From contig OZ037765.1 of assembly GCA_964035545.1 (NCBI GenBank), positions 33,985,004 to 34,049,003 of the forward strand: 64,000 nt of DNA, written 5' to 3'. Below are positions 12,297 to 27,300 of this stretch, in pieces. The first letter of the stretch is position 1, and every line of letters begins with the position of its first letter. Both the position numbers and the translations under genes were made by a program. This DNA comes from Bugula neritina (Eukaryota; Bryozoa; Gymnolaemata; Cheilostomatida; Bugulidae). Below the pieces are notes generated by a model. It was given only the letters and a program-made list of their open reading frames with translations. It made no database searches and was not told the DNA's origin.

Positions 12297-13708
12297 AATC
12301 TAGTAAACCTTTCTTTATGACAAGATCTTTGACTTACATGTAATGTATACTTTATGTTATAATATTATATAATATACTTTGTGTTATAATATAATGCACT
12401 GTGTGTTATATAATATACTGTGTGTTATATAATATACTGTGTGTTATATAATATTCTGTGTATTATATAATATACTGTGTATTATATAATATACTGTGTG
12501 TTATATAATATATAATTTTATCATTTTATTATGGTACTCTATTATGCAATATGCTATATGTTACGTTGTGTTTATTGCTAAAGAGGCTAAACATATTATT
12601 AGGTTTTATTATGTTATGTTATACAATATATTATATTTTTCCACAGTATATGATATACAGTATTTTATATTGCACAAGCTCAGCTTCAGTATTATAATAT
12701 GAAAATATGTTTTCTAGTTAAAAGAATATATTTTTGTATTATCTTCAATTTACTATTGAGAATAAAAAATCAGTTCACTTATCACATGACTTCCGTTATA
12801 CATAATACTATATACATAATATATTAGTATTACACTACATCAATATAATCTAATGTGGTATAATAGAACATAGCATTGTATTAAATTAGTAAATCAACTT
12901 GAAAAATAGAAAAAGTGAAGCCAGCTAACTGCCTGTTTGATTCTAATCATAGCTGTGTTTCCACAAACAGTTCAGTGTGCACTGCGGGCAAAGGAAAAGA
13001 CTCCCCAAGCTCGATGTTATTATTTGCTGAGAAATATATTCATTACATACCTCAATAAGTGCTCAACAAAAGATGACTGGAAGCTATAAAATATTTGAGT
13101 TTATCTGATACTGTATCTCTATATAACAAGGTATTTAGAGCCCTGAACAATGTGCAGTCCTCTCATTGTTTTGGTTAATTGTTTGTCATTATCTAGAAAA
13201 ACTATGTAGTGATCTCCACACTAATTTATTAACACAACGCTCGAAAATTTGACTTAAGGCAAATTGAACGTTGAAATTATTACTATATATAACCTTACAT
13301 TAAAACAATCTCAGTTGAACATGAAAGGTTAGTGGAAACACTGGTTGCTGCTGTTTAAAACTTGCTGCGTGTGCTCATATTTTGTCAGATGTGAAGTTAC
13401 ATAAACAAACAAATGGCAAGGGAATAAATCTCAAATAACCATATTTTACAGCTGAAAGCTGAACATTCAACTTTATTAATAAGAATCATACAGAACTTTA
13501 TAAACTTGGCTACTGATATAAACCAGATGATCTTATAGCAGTTGGAGGCACACAAACTAGATATAGTATAAGAGATGATCACCTGAGACCTACTAAGTGA
13601 TAGAATCAGTTATTTGACATGGTATAATGATGTGATATACATAGTGTATCTGTTGTTTGTAATTTGAAACATCTGGTTCTATCAGTAAAATATGGTGAAT
13701 CAAGACTT
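12297..13708. other. AT-rich intergenic stretch
   Basis: Contains about a dozen TATAATATACTGTGTGT-like repeats at 12345-12515. No gene seen on either strand. Confidence 0.5.
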
Positions 13709-14014
13709 TCCCCTCATTCACACTTACCGTATCGTATGCCGTAACAGCAAATATCAACCATTTTTACAAATGTCTGAGCTTCCTGTACGACGTTGCGGTA
13801 CGGTAGGATCAAACACTGCTTGATTCAAATAAGTTGCGACGAACTCCTATTGGACAAAAAAATATTATTTGCGTTAATTCATTGGATATAATTGTCCAAT
13901 GAAGTGTCATAGATTGTACCTAATAGCGGACTTTGAAAACTTCAGCCCGAACACATTAAAAATGGCTGATTTTTGCTGTTACGGCATACGATACGGTAAG
14001 TGTGAATGAGGGGA
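13709..14014. mobile_element. MITE with TIR starting TCCCCTCATTCACACTTACC (copy 1)
   Basis: About 306 bp. The left end TCCCCTCATTCACACTTACC and the right end are reverse complements for more than 40 bp, extending through CGTATCGTATGCCGTAACAG. A second copy is at 51454-51756 inside an NCOA intron. No ORF, so non-autonomous. The superfamily is not evident. Confidence 0.75.
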
Positions 14015-14712
14015 TTATATTGTAACCAAAACACAGAATACTAAAGTAATGATACCATAAAAAGCTAATAAAATACTTTCAGTTGTTAAAGAGCAGCAAA
14101 ATAAAGCAGCAGGATAGAAGTGAACTGCTGTTACAGGAAGTAAATACTAATATTAAAAAGTAGGTCAAACAACTTGTATGATAGTGTGATTCCCATATCT
14201 ATACCATTATCTGTACCTTTAATAGTGATTACATGAAGTACACATGCAGCTGTATATAGTTTATCTGTTCAGAGACAGGTTTATTATGTCAGTTATGTCA
14301 AGAATAATTAGTTTAGGAATCATCTTCTCTTTCGTACCCAGTATTCCCATATAACAGCTAGAGATATGAGTGAGTGTAGTTTGGTCTACAGCTCATTGTA
14401 AACTACATCAAGCAGCTATGAACGCCTGTTGCTTGTTAGATATAGATGAAGTATGTTTCCTATAAGATAGTGTCAAATGATCCAAATACAAGAGAGAACT
14501 GCATCATGCTTCTGAACTAAGTTAGTAAATAATAATCATGATACAGTTACGATGAGTAAATGTAAAGTTATAAGTACTTCAGGATTTAGAGAAAATAACT
14601 GGTAGTATGAGTACTTTGTATAGATTATACAATATGGAGTTGAATAGAGCCATATAATAGTATATACTAATACATAGTATGAAAGGTTCGGTTCTGGTAA
14701 AATCTCGTGAAA
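14015..14712. other. 3' flank of the ROCO-caspase gene
   Basis: AT-rich, no coding sequence seen. It should contain the 3' UTR and polyadenylation site of the minus-strand gene that stops at 14713. Confidence 0.5.
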
Positions 14713-15302
14713 TCATTCTGAACTTTGCTGTCCATTGAACTTGGGGAAAAAGAAGAGTTTTCGAAAGTGGGTTAAAGTGCATTCTGGGCGGTTAGGTACG
14801 TTACAGCCAACTTCTCTATTCTGTTTCTTTTTGAAGTACGAGATGCTGACTCTTCTCACCCTGTCTTGTATCTGTGAAAAAGTTTAAAAAAGCAATACAT
14901 ATGAAGCTATAAGTGTGCCGATTTTTTTCTCCATCAGGTATTGAATGATCATGAATATAATTAACAAATTAATGAAGCTGCAAACATCTAATAGAAATAT
15001 TCAGGCAAACGGTAGTTAGAGACTAAAACTAATTACTAGGTGTTTTAACTGAACTTGTTCTACTACTAGTTTACTGAATATCATACAGTATAATTCATTC
15101 TTTCTACTAGGTTACTGAATATTATACAGTACACTCAGTGGATGCGTTAAAATAAATTTTACACCTAGATTTAAAAGACCCAACGTACTTACTATTTTGA
15201 ACAGTTCATCTATATCTCTGTGACAGCTGTGTTTGTAGAATGTAGCCACTAGTATTCTGATAAACCATGTACCATACTTACGATGTCTGCCTGTCCTGTA
15301 GT
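14713..15302 (-). CDS. Exons 12-13 of ROCO-caspase: caspase small subunit
   Basis: Exon 15302-15193 encodes YRTGRHRKYGTWFIRILVAT and HRDIDELFKI. This matches the p10 region whose Arg and Trp build the substrate pocket (compare SYRN..GTWYI in caspase-8). Exon 14871-14713 encodes IQDRVRRVSISYFKKKQNRE and PECTLTHFRKLFFFPKFNG, ending at TGA 14715-14713. This is the normal caspase C-terminus. It is separated from exon 11 by an intron filled by a 1.7-kb minisatellite. Confidence 0.85.
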
Positions 15303-18300
15303 CTGCAACAGGAAAGATAAATATAATATTCAAAGTACTATACTCAAAGTACCATACTCAAAGTATCATACTCAAAGTATCATACTCAAAGTATCATACT
15401 CAAAGTATCATACTCAAAGTATCATACTCAAAGTATCATACTCAAAGTATAATACTCAAAGTGTCATACTCAAAGTATAATACTCAAAGTATCATACTCA
15501 AAGTATCATACTCAAAGTACTATACTCAAAGTGTCATACTCAAAGTGTCATACTCAAAGTGTCATACTCAAAGCATCATACTCAAAGTGTCATACTCAAA
15601 GTATCATACTCAAAGTGTCATACTCAAAGTATCATACTCAAAGTGTCATACTCAAAGTATCATACTAAAAGTGTCATACTCAAAGTATCATACTCAAAGT
15701 GTCATACTCAAAGTGTCATACTCAAAGTGTCATATTCAAAGTATCATACTCAAAGTACTCTACTCAAAGTATCATACTCAAAGTATCATACTCAAAGTGT
15801 CATACTCAAAGTGTCATACTCAAAGTATCATACTCAAAGTGTCATACTCAAAGTGTCATACTCAAAGTATCATACTCAAAGTGTCATACTCAAAGTATCA
15901 TACTCAAAGTATCATACTCAAAGTATCATACTCAAAGTATCATACTCAAAGTATCATACTCAAAGTATCATACTCAAAGTACTATACTCAAAGTGTCATA
16001 CTCAAAGTATAAGACTCAAAGTATCATACTCAAAGTATCATACTCAAAGTACTATACTCAAAGTGTCATACTCAAAGTGTCATACTCAAAGTGTCATACT
16101 CAAAGTATCATACTCAAAGTGTCATACTCCAAGTATCATACTCAAAGTGTCATACTCAAAGTGTCATACTCAAAGTGTCATACTCAAAGTATCATACTCA
16201 AAGTGTCATACTCAAAGTATCATACTCAAAGTGTCATACTCAAAGTGTCATACTCAAAGTGTCATACTCAAAGTGTCATACTCAAAGTGTCATATTCAAA
16301 GTATCATACTCAAAGTACTCTACTCAAAGTATCATACTCAAAGTATCATACTCAAAGTGTCATACTCAAAGTGTCATACTCAAAGTATCATACTCAAAGT
16401 GTCATACTCAAAGTATCATACTCAAAGTATCATACTCAAAGTATCATACTCAAAGTATCATACTCAAAGTACTATACTCAAAGTGTCATACTCAAAGTAT
16501 AATACTCAAAGTATCATACTCAAAGTATCATACTCAAAGTACTATACTCAAAGTGTCATACTCAAAGTGTCATACTCAAAGTGTCATACTCAAAGTATCA
16601 TACTCAAAGTGTCATACTCAAAGTGTCATACTCAAAGTGTCATACTCAAAGTGTCATACTCAAAGTATCATACTCAAAGTGTCATACTCAAAGTATCATA
16701 CTCAAAGTGTCATACTCAAAGTGTCATACTCAAAGTGTCATACTCAAAGTGTCATACTAAAGTGTCATACTCAAAGTATCATACTCAAAGTGTCATACTC
16801 AAAGTATCATACTCAAAGTGTCATACTCAAAGTGTCATACTCAAAGTGTCATACTCAAAGTGTCATACTCAAAGTGTCATACTCAAAGTGTCATACTCAA
16901 AGTGTCATACTCAAAGTATCATACTCAAAGTACTCTACTCAAAGTATCATACTCAAAGTATCATACTCAAAGTGTCATACTCAAAGTGTCATACTCAAAG
17001 TATCATACTCAAAGTGTCATACTCAAAGCTGTCTTCCACAGAATAGATTATAATATTTCATACATACTCTCTGTACTTGGCTTCATGATATAGAAGTCAT
17101 CGACATCTAGGTGAGTGAATCTATCAAAGTGAATATTTGGAGACGCATGTTGACCTACAGAAGACTCACTCCCAGCTGTTGCTGAAGATGAGGGTAACGG
17201 GTCAGTAGTTACTGGTGAGACGGTGGCTGAATTTTGTGACTGTACAGCATTCCCAAGATCCACAGCAGCTAAAAACCAAATGAGCAATGTTATGCCAGAT
17301 TTCCCTGTTACACTATTTACAAGGAGTTCCTGGACATATACCGGTCTAGAGAAAGAGCAGACATGTTTTTGTATATTTTCTATTGGCTGCTGCAAAGTGA
17401 TGCAGGTAAGTATAAGTTGATATTCTCATTTAATAGTCATATTGCATGTGGTAATAAGAATCAGTGACTACAAAGCTTTCACCAATAGCATGATATAAAA
17501 CTGTTAATGTCAAGGCTTACTATGGATGGGATATATACATTGTGATAAAACTGTCAAAGCTAAGTCACTCACGGCCTGAACAAGCCTGAAGAATGATGAG
17601 TTTGGGTTTTCCTCTCATGGCAGGGAATTTACTAGCAGAGAGTAAATCTTTGACTTCTGACAAGTTGACAGGTTTAAGGTGTTTGTCATGGAAGATGTTT
17701 CCAGAAGTTCCGTGTGACATGATGACTAGAATGAACATGTCCAGATGCTGGTGGTCTCTGTGGGTGGTCTCTTTCCTCACTTCTGATAATATTTCCTGCA
17801 AAAATTATCTCAGGAATATTTTTATCAATCATTGATTTATGTTGCCTATTTTACACATGTCTTCCTTTGAAATGTGAAAAGAGTTATGATTTTAGGTTGA
17901 CCTATATCAACGAATATAGTTAGTTCATATACAAAAATAATGAAATACTCACTTCTCTGGTCAAATCAAACCACCGCCTCTCTCCTCCGGCAATATCAAA
18001 CCCCATATCTTTGAACAAGGTACTAATATTCTCATAGTCAATACCAGAACCATGTCGGGTCATCCCAGTTATTTCACTGTCATCATCTCGATAGAATCGT
18101 CCGTTGTTTATGATCATGGCGCGCCCTCTAACAGGGTCACTCATTTTGTACACCTGTAATCACAAATAGATTGCCATCTTTTAAGTATTACACACAACTT
18201 TTTTAACAATGTTTAATAGCAATTCTTATGGAAGGATAACTAACTATGAATGACTATGTAAGTAATAAAAATAGGCAACAAAAGTAGAAGTGTCTCACCT

Positions 18301-21300
18301 TTCTCTGCTCATTGAAAAGCTGCGTAATTTCGTTTTTAGTTGTGGGCTTCAGTTTCATACCATTCATGTGAGCAATCAGAGGTTCAAGGTCACTTTGAGT
18401 AAAGTCAGCATATCCTTCCTCTTCCACATCAGAACATTCACTGATGTCATCATCTTCACATGAGGTTGAGACAGGCTGAGCAAAGCGCATCTTTTTTGCT
18501 GGTACTTCTAGTTCTAGAATACAATACTCTCTGATGTCAACATCTTGGAAGTAAAATGGTTCTGTAAATCGTGTAAGTGTTTGAAGTACAAAAAGAATTT
18601 TCGATGATATATTATCTCAGTATTGAGTAATTAAATAATATCCTGTGACAGAATATGCCAACTAAAACCATGTATTATTGAGCTAGCACAGATTTATTGA
18701 GGTGAGCAGAACAGAAATTATGCAACTCTAGAGGAAACACTTTTTAGGATCTACAGCAGTTAAAAATCTACTTGTGTTTATTGTATAGTAATTGATGAGA
18801 AACCTTTAATGAGTGTGATATTGTTATCACAGTTCTCAAGTAAGGTGAAGTTGGTTGGTTTGTTACATTGTATTATGAATTAATATGTGATTTACACAGC
18901 TAAAATATTTATATTTATATTAGAATAAAATATATTATATATATATTACAGTTGATAAATAGGATTACACTGCCTTCTAATTAGTATAATTTACATACCA
19001 GGAACACACGATGATGCAATAAAAATCTCACCAGTTTTCAGATGTTCAGCAAAAAACTTCTTCAAATTTTCAGCTTCTTCCTTAGCCAATGGCTCACCTA
19101 TTGACACCAGATAAAATCAATGTGTATGGGAGATTTAAAGAGGAGTAGATTATTGGAAAAACATTATAATAAACTCAGACAGAAACATAGACTCACATGG
19201 GTAGAGTAGAGCACTTGGGATCTCCTCACCACCACACAGAGTTGTTGAAGATCCACTACACAGTCTGGGACTTGGTGTAGGATGTTTCAAGGAACGAAGA
19301 CACCACAGAGGATTGAGCACTTTCTTAGGACAAGGAAGTCCTAGCAGAAGGCAGTGAGCACAGTAGCATGTAGTGACTAGTCTAGTTGCTTTCCAAGTTT
19401 CTAGGACATGTCTAAGGATGTTGTTGTTGGTGGTGATGAGTCTCTCCCACATTCTGCTGATGTTGGCAGCATTAGATGACACGTAGAGTAACACCTTTCT
19501 AGATTTGTAGTCGTGTACCAGCTGTGTGTAGATCCCATCTTGATAGACATTGGCTCCATTTTTTTTTACTTTCATCACAGCAAACTCATCTGGAAACAGC
19601 TCTAACAAGCCAACCGTCATTTGCTGGTAGACGTAGTGTGGCAGAGCTAGGCCATTGAACTGTGTTTCAACTTGAAGGAGCAGATTTTGTGAGTGAGAGT
19701 AGGAAGTGCTGTAACGACTTTTGGCAAACTGTGGGACAACAAAACATGGCTTTTCAGAGTTGACATGTATAGGACCATACAGCAACCGGAATGTTTGGAG
19801 CAAGCAGATAGCAACTTCAACATTCTCAGAACTGTGAAATATTGTTTCATTTTGAATCAAATAAGCAAGAAGAGAGTGCATCATCAAGCCAGTGTCTGTG
19901 AAATGAGTAACAGGTTCCTCAAAGTCCTGCTTCTCAACAGGCATCCCATTCTTTGAATAGCACGGCTGGAACTTGTCAACTCTACTCTGCCATACGTTAG
20001 GATCATGATGATACAAGACACAGAGAAGTTTGGTAACTTCCGAAATCTTGTGGAATATGTATGGCTGGAGAGAGCTGATTTCTTTATACCACAAAACTTT
20101 GCCGCAGTCATGCATGTATGTGAGGATTATGTCCAGCTGACTTGACTCAATGTGTTGAAGTTCTGTTTGCACGTATTTCAGTATCTCATCAAAGGTACTG
20201 TACACAGAGGGAATAGACAGCACTTTTTCATTCATTTCCTCCCAAACCAAAGGTAAAGGTTTCACAAAATGTTGACTGCTTTGAAGAAGAGACTTCTTGA
20301 TCAGGTCAAACACTTCATACTTATCATCTTTTCCCAACTCATTAATGTCCTCACCAGAAAAGACTCCTTCAGTTGATTTACTGAAATGTTTGATTTGAGC
20401 AAATTCTCCACCCAATGCTTTCTCTTCTCTAATCATCTCCTCACACAGCTGATTTGAAGCGTCTAGAAAATTCTTTCGAAGCTTTTGAAATTCTGTACTT
20501 TGAAACTTATCTTTATGTGTGAAGATAAGTTTTGGAGCACCCAGAGTTGGGTTAGCCAGATACAGGTGAGACATGTAATCAAAGGCTAATCTTCTAACAG
20601 CTTCTCTGTGTGTTGATTCACTTGAAATCTCTCTGTACTGTTCCATGTTGACTACTATGACTGGAATACAGTTCTGTCTCAGTGTCAGTTGGTAGGTGAT
20701 ATGGTAGACCTCCTGGCCTCCCATATCAATGAGACGGAGTACTGTACCATCCACCTCCACCTCTTCAACATTAAACACCTTTGTTGTCTCATCTCTCACA
20801 GCATCTGGCCCTCTGTTGGTCAGAACTCTCTTTCTGTCAGCATTCTGTAATGTTCTGATTAGACTGGTTTTTCCAGCCATCGTATTACCCAGCACAGCTA
20901 TAGTAGCAAATGGTAGACTTCTACCAGCACCTTTAGCCAAATCTGTGTAATATTGTCTCACAGCATCTACTCCTCTCTCACATACCTCTAGTGGAGGAGA
21001 TGTGAGAGCATCACAACCTTCAACATCCAGTGCACGAAGTTGAGTTAGCTGTAGTATCTCAGGATCTAAGGATGTCAGGGACTCATTCTCAGATATATAC
21101 AGTTCTTGCAGACTACTCAGTGTGTACACAGGAGATGGTAAATTGGTGAAGTTATTATCTGATATGTACAGTCTCTCTAACTTCTGTAGACTCCGCATGC
21201 TGTTAAACAACATACATAATAGGAGATATAATAAGGAATATGACACATATAACATACACACTGTAGAAGAGAATGCACACAGGTAATCAATTGATATAAT

Positions 21301-24300
21301 ATTGTAAATGTTTTTCATATTAGACATCAGCTTTTCTTACAAATACTTCAGTGCATTGAAGTACTTCAAGTTAATTGATAGACTGTCATGTCAAGGTGGA
21401 CATTTAAACAGTTTTCTATATTATCTAGAAGATTTTCATCTCATGGAGGAAAGACTATTGAGGACAGCCTAGTTGGAAACCTCAGAAATCTTTACTAGGT
21501 TCCATAAAATTATTTTTGAACAGAGCTTATAGCAGCTAGTATAATTTTATATCAATTTCTGCAGATCTAGACTTCATGCAGTAATTAGCTCACTTTCCTT
21601 GTTGAGGGATAATTCTTAATAGGGTGTACTTGCTAATAGGTCCTTCATATTAATAGATAACAGAAGCTTTAAAGTGATGATGTAACTAAGGGTAGTGTGT
21701 GTGTGACCTTTGCATAAACTGTTCTGGTAAATATCACAAATAATAGAGAGTTGAGTAATTATTTAAAAAGATGGCAAGATATTAACTATCAGTATATCTA
21801 TTCATCTACAGAACTTGATAAAATAAATAGTACATTGTTATCTGGTGAAAGTTATATGACTTTACTGTATCCTCTGTGAACATAATATAATATTCACATC
21901 TTAGCAATCACTGCCTTTTATCTTAACTGTACATACTGTAGATAGTCAATGTATAGCTATGCTAGCCTGCAGCTGGGCACCATATAATACTCAACCACCC
22001 AAATAATAGCAGCACGTGGTACAAGTAGAACAACTCAGCCAATCAACACTCAGCAACAATCTGTAAAGTTGAGTCACCACTCAATTCAAAGTTACAAATT
22101 CTACTGATAGCTGGTCTAAGATCAGATAGCTGTGAGATAATACATTTATATCCTTAGAGTAAACAGGTACTAGTACTGTACACACAGTAAGCTACAAACT
22201 CTGTAGCTGTCAACCAATAGAAATATCATCTCCTTAACCAATCACAATGCAAGTCACTTTCGTAATCAACCACAACTAAGTGTAGGGCCACACTACGAGA
22301 ATACGCTAGTGACCTGCCACACACATTGCAAAAATGTATTAGCCAGTGTTAGCGTTAAATTTACTGCTCGCTACAGGCGTTTGTTTTCAAACCTACGTCA
22401 TCGGCAAAGTGATTTGGATATTATAAAAGCGGGAATGCAAACTATATAAAACTGTTTTAAAAGTTAAATCGTAAATCAAAATAAAAAAGTGAAAATCCCA
22501 AATTCTGGGCTAAACCCGTGGCCCTATTATAATTAAATCTCACTCTGCACTAAATACTAGTTAGCAGTATGAATAGGTGGGAGTACTCTGTGTAGTGTAT
22601 ATTCCCCTCACTTGTTTACCATGATGAGCTATTATACATACTACAGTATTATTCTACACTATAATATAATACACACCTGTTTGGTAGAGTTGACAGTTTA
22701 CAGTTCCACATGTACAACTCTCTCAATGATAGTAAGGATGTGAATATATTGTCAGGTAGACCTTCAGATAGGTTATTCTCTGGTATATTCAATACCTCAA
22801 GATTCTTCAGTGAAGATATGCTGTAACATAACATACAGGGATAAATACATTCTGTGAAGTTATAGAGTACAACTTACACGAGGATTAGTGTGATATGATT
22901 GTGTGCCAGTGTGGCTAGAGGAAAGAGAAGACAACACTATTGACAACAGTGAAGACTATTTATATATTATTACTCTATTTTACTTCAATACTTTATGCCA
23001 GCTAAACATGGGATAATGATAGACTGAGTGAGCACTGATTAAATTAAATGGTCAGTTGGAAGTGATAAGTGAAAGTGTTGAATAAGTTGAAACTTCAACA
23101 GAATATCCCCAACTTGAGTGTTAACTGTAGAAACCTTTGCTATGTATGCAGACAGTTGCTGAGTTACTGATGAGATATTATATTTATTACAATATCATTC
23201 TACACTATAATATAATACACACCTGTTTGGTAGAGTTGACAGTTCACAGTACTCCATGTACAACTCTCTCAATGATAGTAAGGATGTGAATATATTGTCA
23301 AGTAGATCTTCAGATAGGTTATTCCATGATATATTCAATACCTCAAGATTCTTCAGTGAATATATGCTGTAACATAATATTATACAGGTATAGAAACACT
23401 CTGTAGCTCATACATACAAAGTGTGATAACAGAGTTTTAGAATATTATTATGACTCTGTATTTCTACCATCTAACCTCTAGACAACCTTGGGCATAGCAG
23501 TTGTATAATGAGTAACTATGAGGGGATAACTACTATAATGAAGAAGTAGAAAGCTCACTTTATTTATAACCTAGGAACTAGTAAATCATAGACTGAGAAT
23601 AAACGTATTCAGGTAGCAGTGACTGAAAGAGTAATTAGTAAAAGTTTGAATGAGTTTTGTTACAGTTTGGTTTGAGCTGCAGAGTTCCTATGGCAGAGGT
23701 GGGCAACTGGGCCTACCAAGGGCCACTTGTGGACCTTTACCCATTTTTCAGTAGCCCTTTTATTGCTTAAGATAAGTAAAAACTGTCATTTTTTTCTGAT
23801 TAGCAATGCATAGGTTTGGTGACAAATTACTTTATTATAATAAAGTTTATTATGTGTACAAACATGGGGCCCTTCGCTTTTGCTGACCTCTGAACTTGGC
23901 CCTTGAGCAAAAGGAGTTGCCCACCCCTGCCCTATGGCATGACAGTAGTATGAGAGACAGTGTTGGTTAGATTAGAGAAAAGATAACTCTAATAAACAAA
24001 GAAAGTAGTTTACTATATTATATCCTAAATACTAGCAAACTGTAGCCTGGGCACTGAATAAGTTGAAAGGCTTTTAGCTCGTGCTTTATTATAATTTTGA
24101 ATAGTCTAGACTCTAGAGTAATAGCAGACAATGATCTTCAAGCTGAGTGTAGAAATGTAGCGAGTACATTAGAATACAACAACTACTTATTGGTAAAACT
24201 CTGAATAAGTTCAAGTCTCAACAGACCATCTTCACTTGAGTGTTAACTGTAGAAACCTTTGCTATGTATGCAGACAGTTGCTGAGTTACTGATGAGATAT

Positions 24301-27300
24301 TATATATATTACAGTATCATTCTACACTATAATATATTACACACCTGTTTGGTAGAGTTGGCAGTTTACAGTTCTCCATGTCCAACTCTCTCAATGATAG
24401 TAAGGATGTGAATATATTGTCAGGTAGACCTTCAAATAGGTTATTCTGTGACATATTCAATACCTCAAGATTCTCCAGTGAAGATATGCTGTAACATAAC
24501 ATACAGATATAGAAACACTCTGTAGCTCATACATACAAAGTGTGATAACAGAGTTTTAGAATATTATTATGACTCTGTATTTCTACCATCTAACCTCTAG
24601 ACAACCTTGGACATAGCAGTTGTATAATGAGTAACTATGAGGGGATAACTACTATGATGAAGAAGTAGAAAGCTCACTTTATATATAACCTAGGAACTAG
24701 TAAATCATAGACTGAGAATAAACGTAGTCAGGTAGCAGTGACTGAAAGAGTAATTAGTAAAAGTTTGAATGAGTTTTGTTACAGTTTGGTTTGAGCTGCA
24801 GAGTTCCTATGGCAGGAGCGGGCAACTGGGCCTACCAAGGCCCACTTGTGGCCCTTTGCCCATTTTTCAGTGGCCCTTTTAATGCTTAAGATAATTAAAA
24901 ACTGTCATTTTTTTGGATTAGCACAGCATAGGTTTGGTGACAAATTACTTTATTAGCCTATAATAAAGTTTATTATGTGTACAATCATGTGGCCCTTCAC
25001 TTTGGCTGACCTCTGAACTTGGCTCTTGAGCGAAAAGAGTTAGTGTTTTATTATAACTTTGAATAGTCTTGACTCTAGAGTCTAGAGCAATGATAGACCA
25101 TGATCCTCAAATCTATTGTTAACTGTAGAAACCTTTGCTCTGTATGCAGACAGTTGCTGAGTTACTGATGAGATATTATATTTATTACATAGTATGAATA
25201 GTCACTAAATACTAGCTAGCAGTATGAATAGTTACTAAATACTAGCTAGCAGTATGAATAGTTACTAAATACTAGCTAGCAGTATGAATAGTCACTAAAT
25301 ACTAGCTAACAGTATGAATAGTCACTAAATACTAGCTAGCAGTATGAATAGTCACTAAATACTAGCTAGCAGTATGAATAGTCACTAAATACTAGCTAGC
25401 AGTATGAATAGTCACTAAATACTAGCTAGCAGTATGAATAGTCACTAAATACTAGCTAGCAGTATGAATAGTCACTAAATACTAGCTAGCAGTATGAATA
25501 GTCACTAAATACTAGCTAGCAGTATGAATAGTCACTAAATACTAGCTAGCAGTATGAATAGTCACTAAATACTAGCTAGCAGTATGAATAGTCACTAAAT
25601 ACTAGCTAGCAGTATGAATAGTCACTAAATACTAGCTAGCAGTATGAATAGTCACTAAATACTAGCTAGCAGTATGAATAGCCACTAAATACTAGCTAAC
25701 AGTATGAATAGTCACTAAATACTAGCTAGCAGTATGAATAGTCACTAAATACTAGCTAGCAGTATGAATAGTCACTAAATACTAGCTAGCAGTATGAATA
25801 GTTACTAAATACTAGCTAGCAGTATGAATAGACACTAAATACTAGCTAGCAGTATGAATAGTCACTAAATACTAGCTAGCAGTATGAATAGTCACTAAAT
25901 ACTAGCTAGTAGTATGAATAGTCACTAAATACTAGCTAGCAGTATGAATAGTCACTAAATACTAGCTAGTAGTATGAATAGTCACTAAATACTAGTTAGC
26001 AGTATGAATAGTCACTAAATACTAGCTAGTAGTATGAATAGTCACTAAATACTAGCTAGCAGTATGAATAGTCACTAAATACTAGCTAACAGTATGACTA
26101 GTCACTAAATACTAGCTAGCAGTATGAATAGTCACTAAATACTAGCTAGCAGTATGAATAGTCACTAAATACTAGCTAGTAGTATGAATAGTCACTAAAT
26201 ACTAGCTAGCAGTATGAATAGTCACTAAATACTAGCTAGCAGTATGACTAGTCACTAAATACTAGCTAACAGTATGAATAGTCACTAAATACTAGCTAGC
26301 AGTATGAATAGTTACTAAATACTAGCTAGTAGTATGAATAGTCACTAAATACTAGTTAGCAGTATGAATAGTCACTAAATACTAGTTAGCAGTATGAATA
26401 GTCACTAAATACTAGCTAACAGTATGACTAGTCACTAAATACTAGCTAGCAGTATGAATAGTCGCTAAATACTAGCTAGCAGTATGAATAGTCCCTAAAT
26501 GGTCCTGTGATACTCAATAATATGACTACAATGTAATACTACCATAACAATATAGTACCTGGTCCAGTTAGCATTACTGTCTACTCCAGATACATTCAGA
26601 TGTGTGAGATGAGGAAACACTGTGTTGATATTTGGAGGAATGTCATGCTTCAGTATAACATGAGTAACTGTATGATGTCTACTTTTATCATCGATAGTGT
26701 ACAGTGTAGTAGCTTTCGACACCCAATCATGATCAGCTCCATCTATACTGGATGTGTTGAACCACACCTCATACTCCTCTACAAAATATGCACCACTTTA
26801 TAAATAATAACTTTGATATCAAATAACAGAGTGTCTCAACACTATAAACAGTATTTAATTAAATGTGGAGAGTTCACAACTCCAAACAACATATTAACTT
26901 CAGTTGTTATATCAAAGGAGCAGACTGATAATATAGTATATATGACTCAGTATAGTCTTCAAACACCTTCTAATATTCTCTATAATATATAATAGTGACT
27001 GGAAGTCACTTGTATCTCTAGACTCAGCACCAGCAAAGTATGTACAGAACACCTTGATTCTAGTATCTGTAATACTAGTGATACACTCTTCTATAGAAGT
27101 AGTGAAAGTTATATCAAGAACAACAAGAAATATGTACTAGTAACTTGATGCATACAGCATCATCTGATTGGCTAAAAACACCAACCAATGGGGAGTGACT
27201 AGACATATACTCACATCATACAAGTGGTTGGACATGAGACAATACAAAGTATCTGTGTTACACAAAATGTGATATTGGTCACAGAATATCTATTTATATA

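Noticed and set aside
15283-17093. Long plus-strand ORFs of up to 495 codons (SYSKYHTQSVILKV repeats)
   Set aside because: They are translations of a 14-bp tandem repeat with no stop in any frame, and they lie in an intron of the minus-strand caspase gene.
25185-26497. CRISPR-like regular array
   Set aside because: Contiguous 30-bp tandem units with no unique spacers, in a eukaryotic intron.
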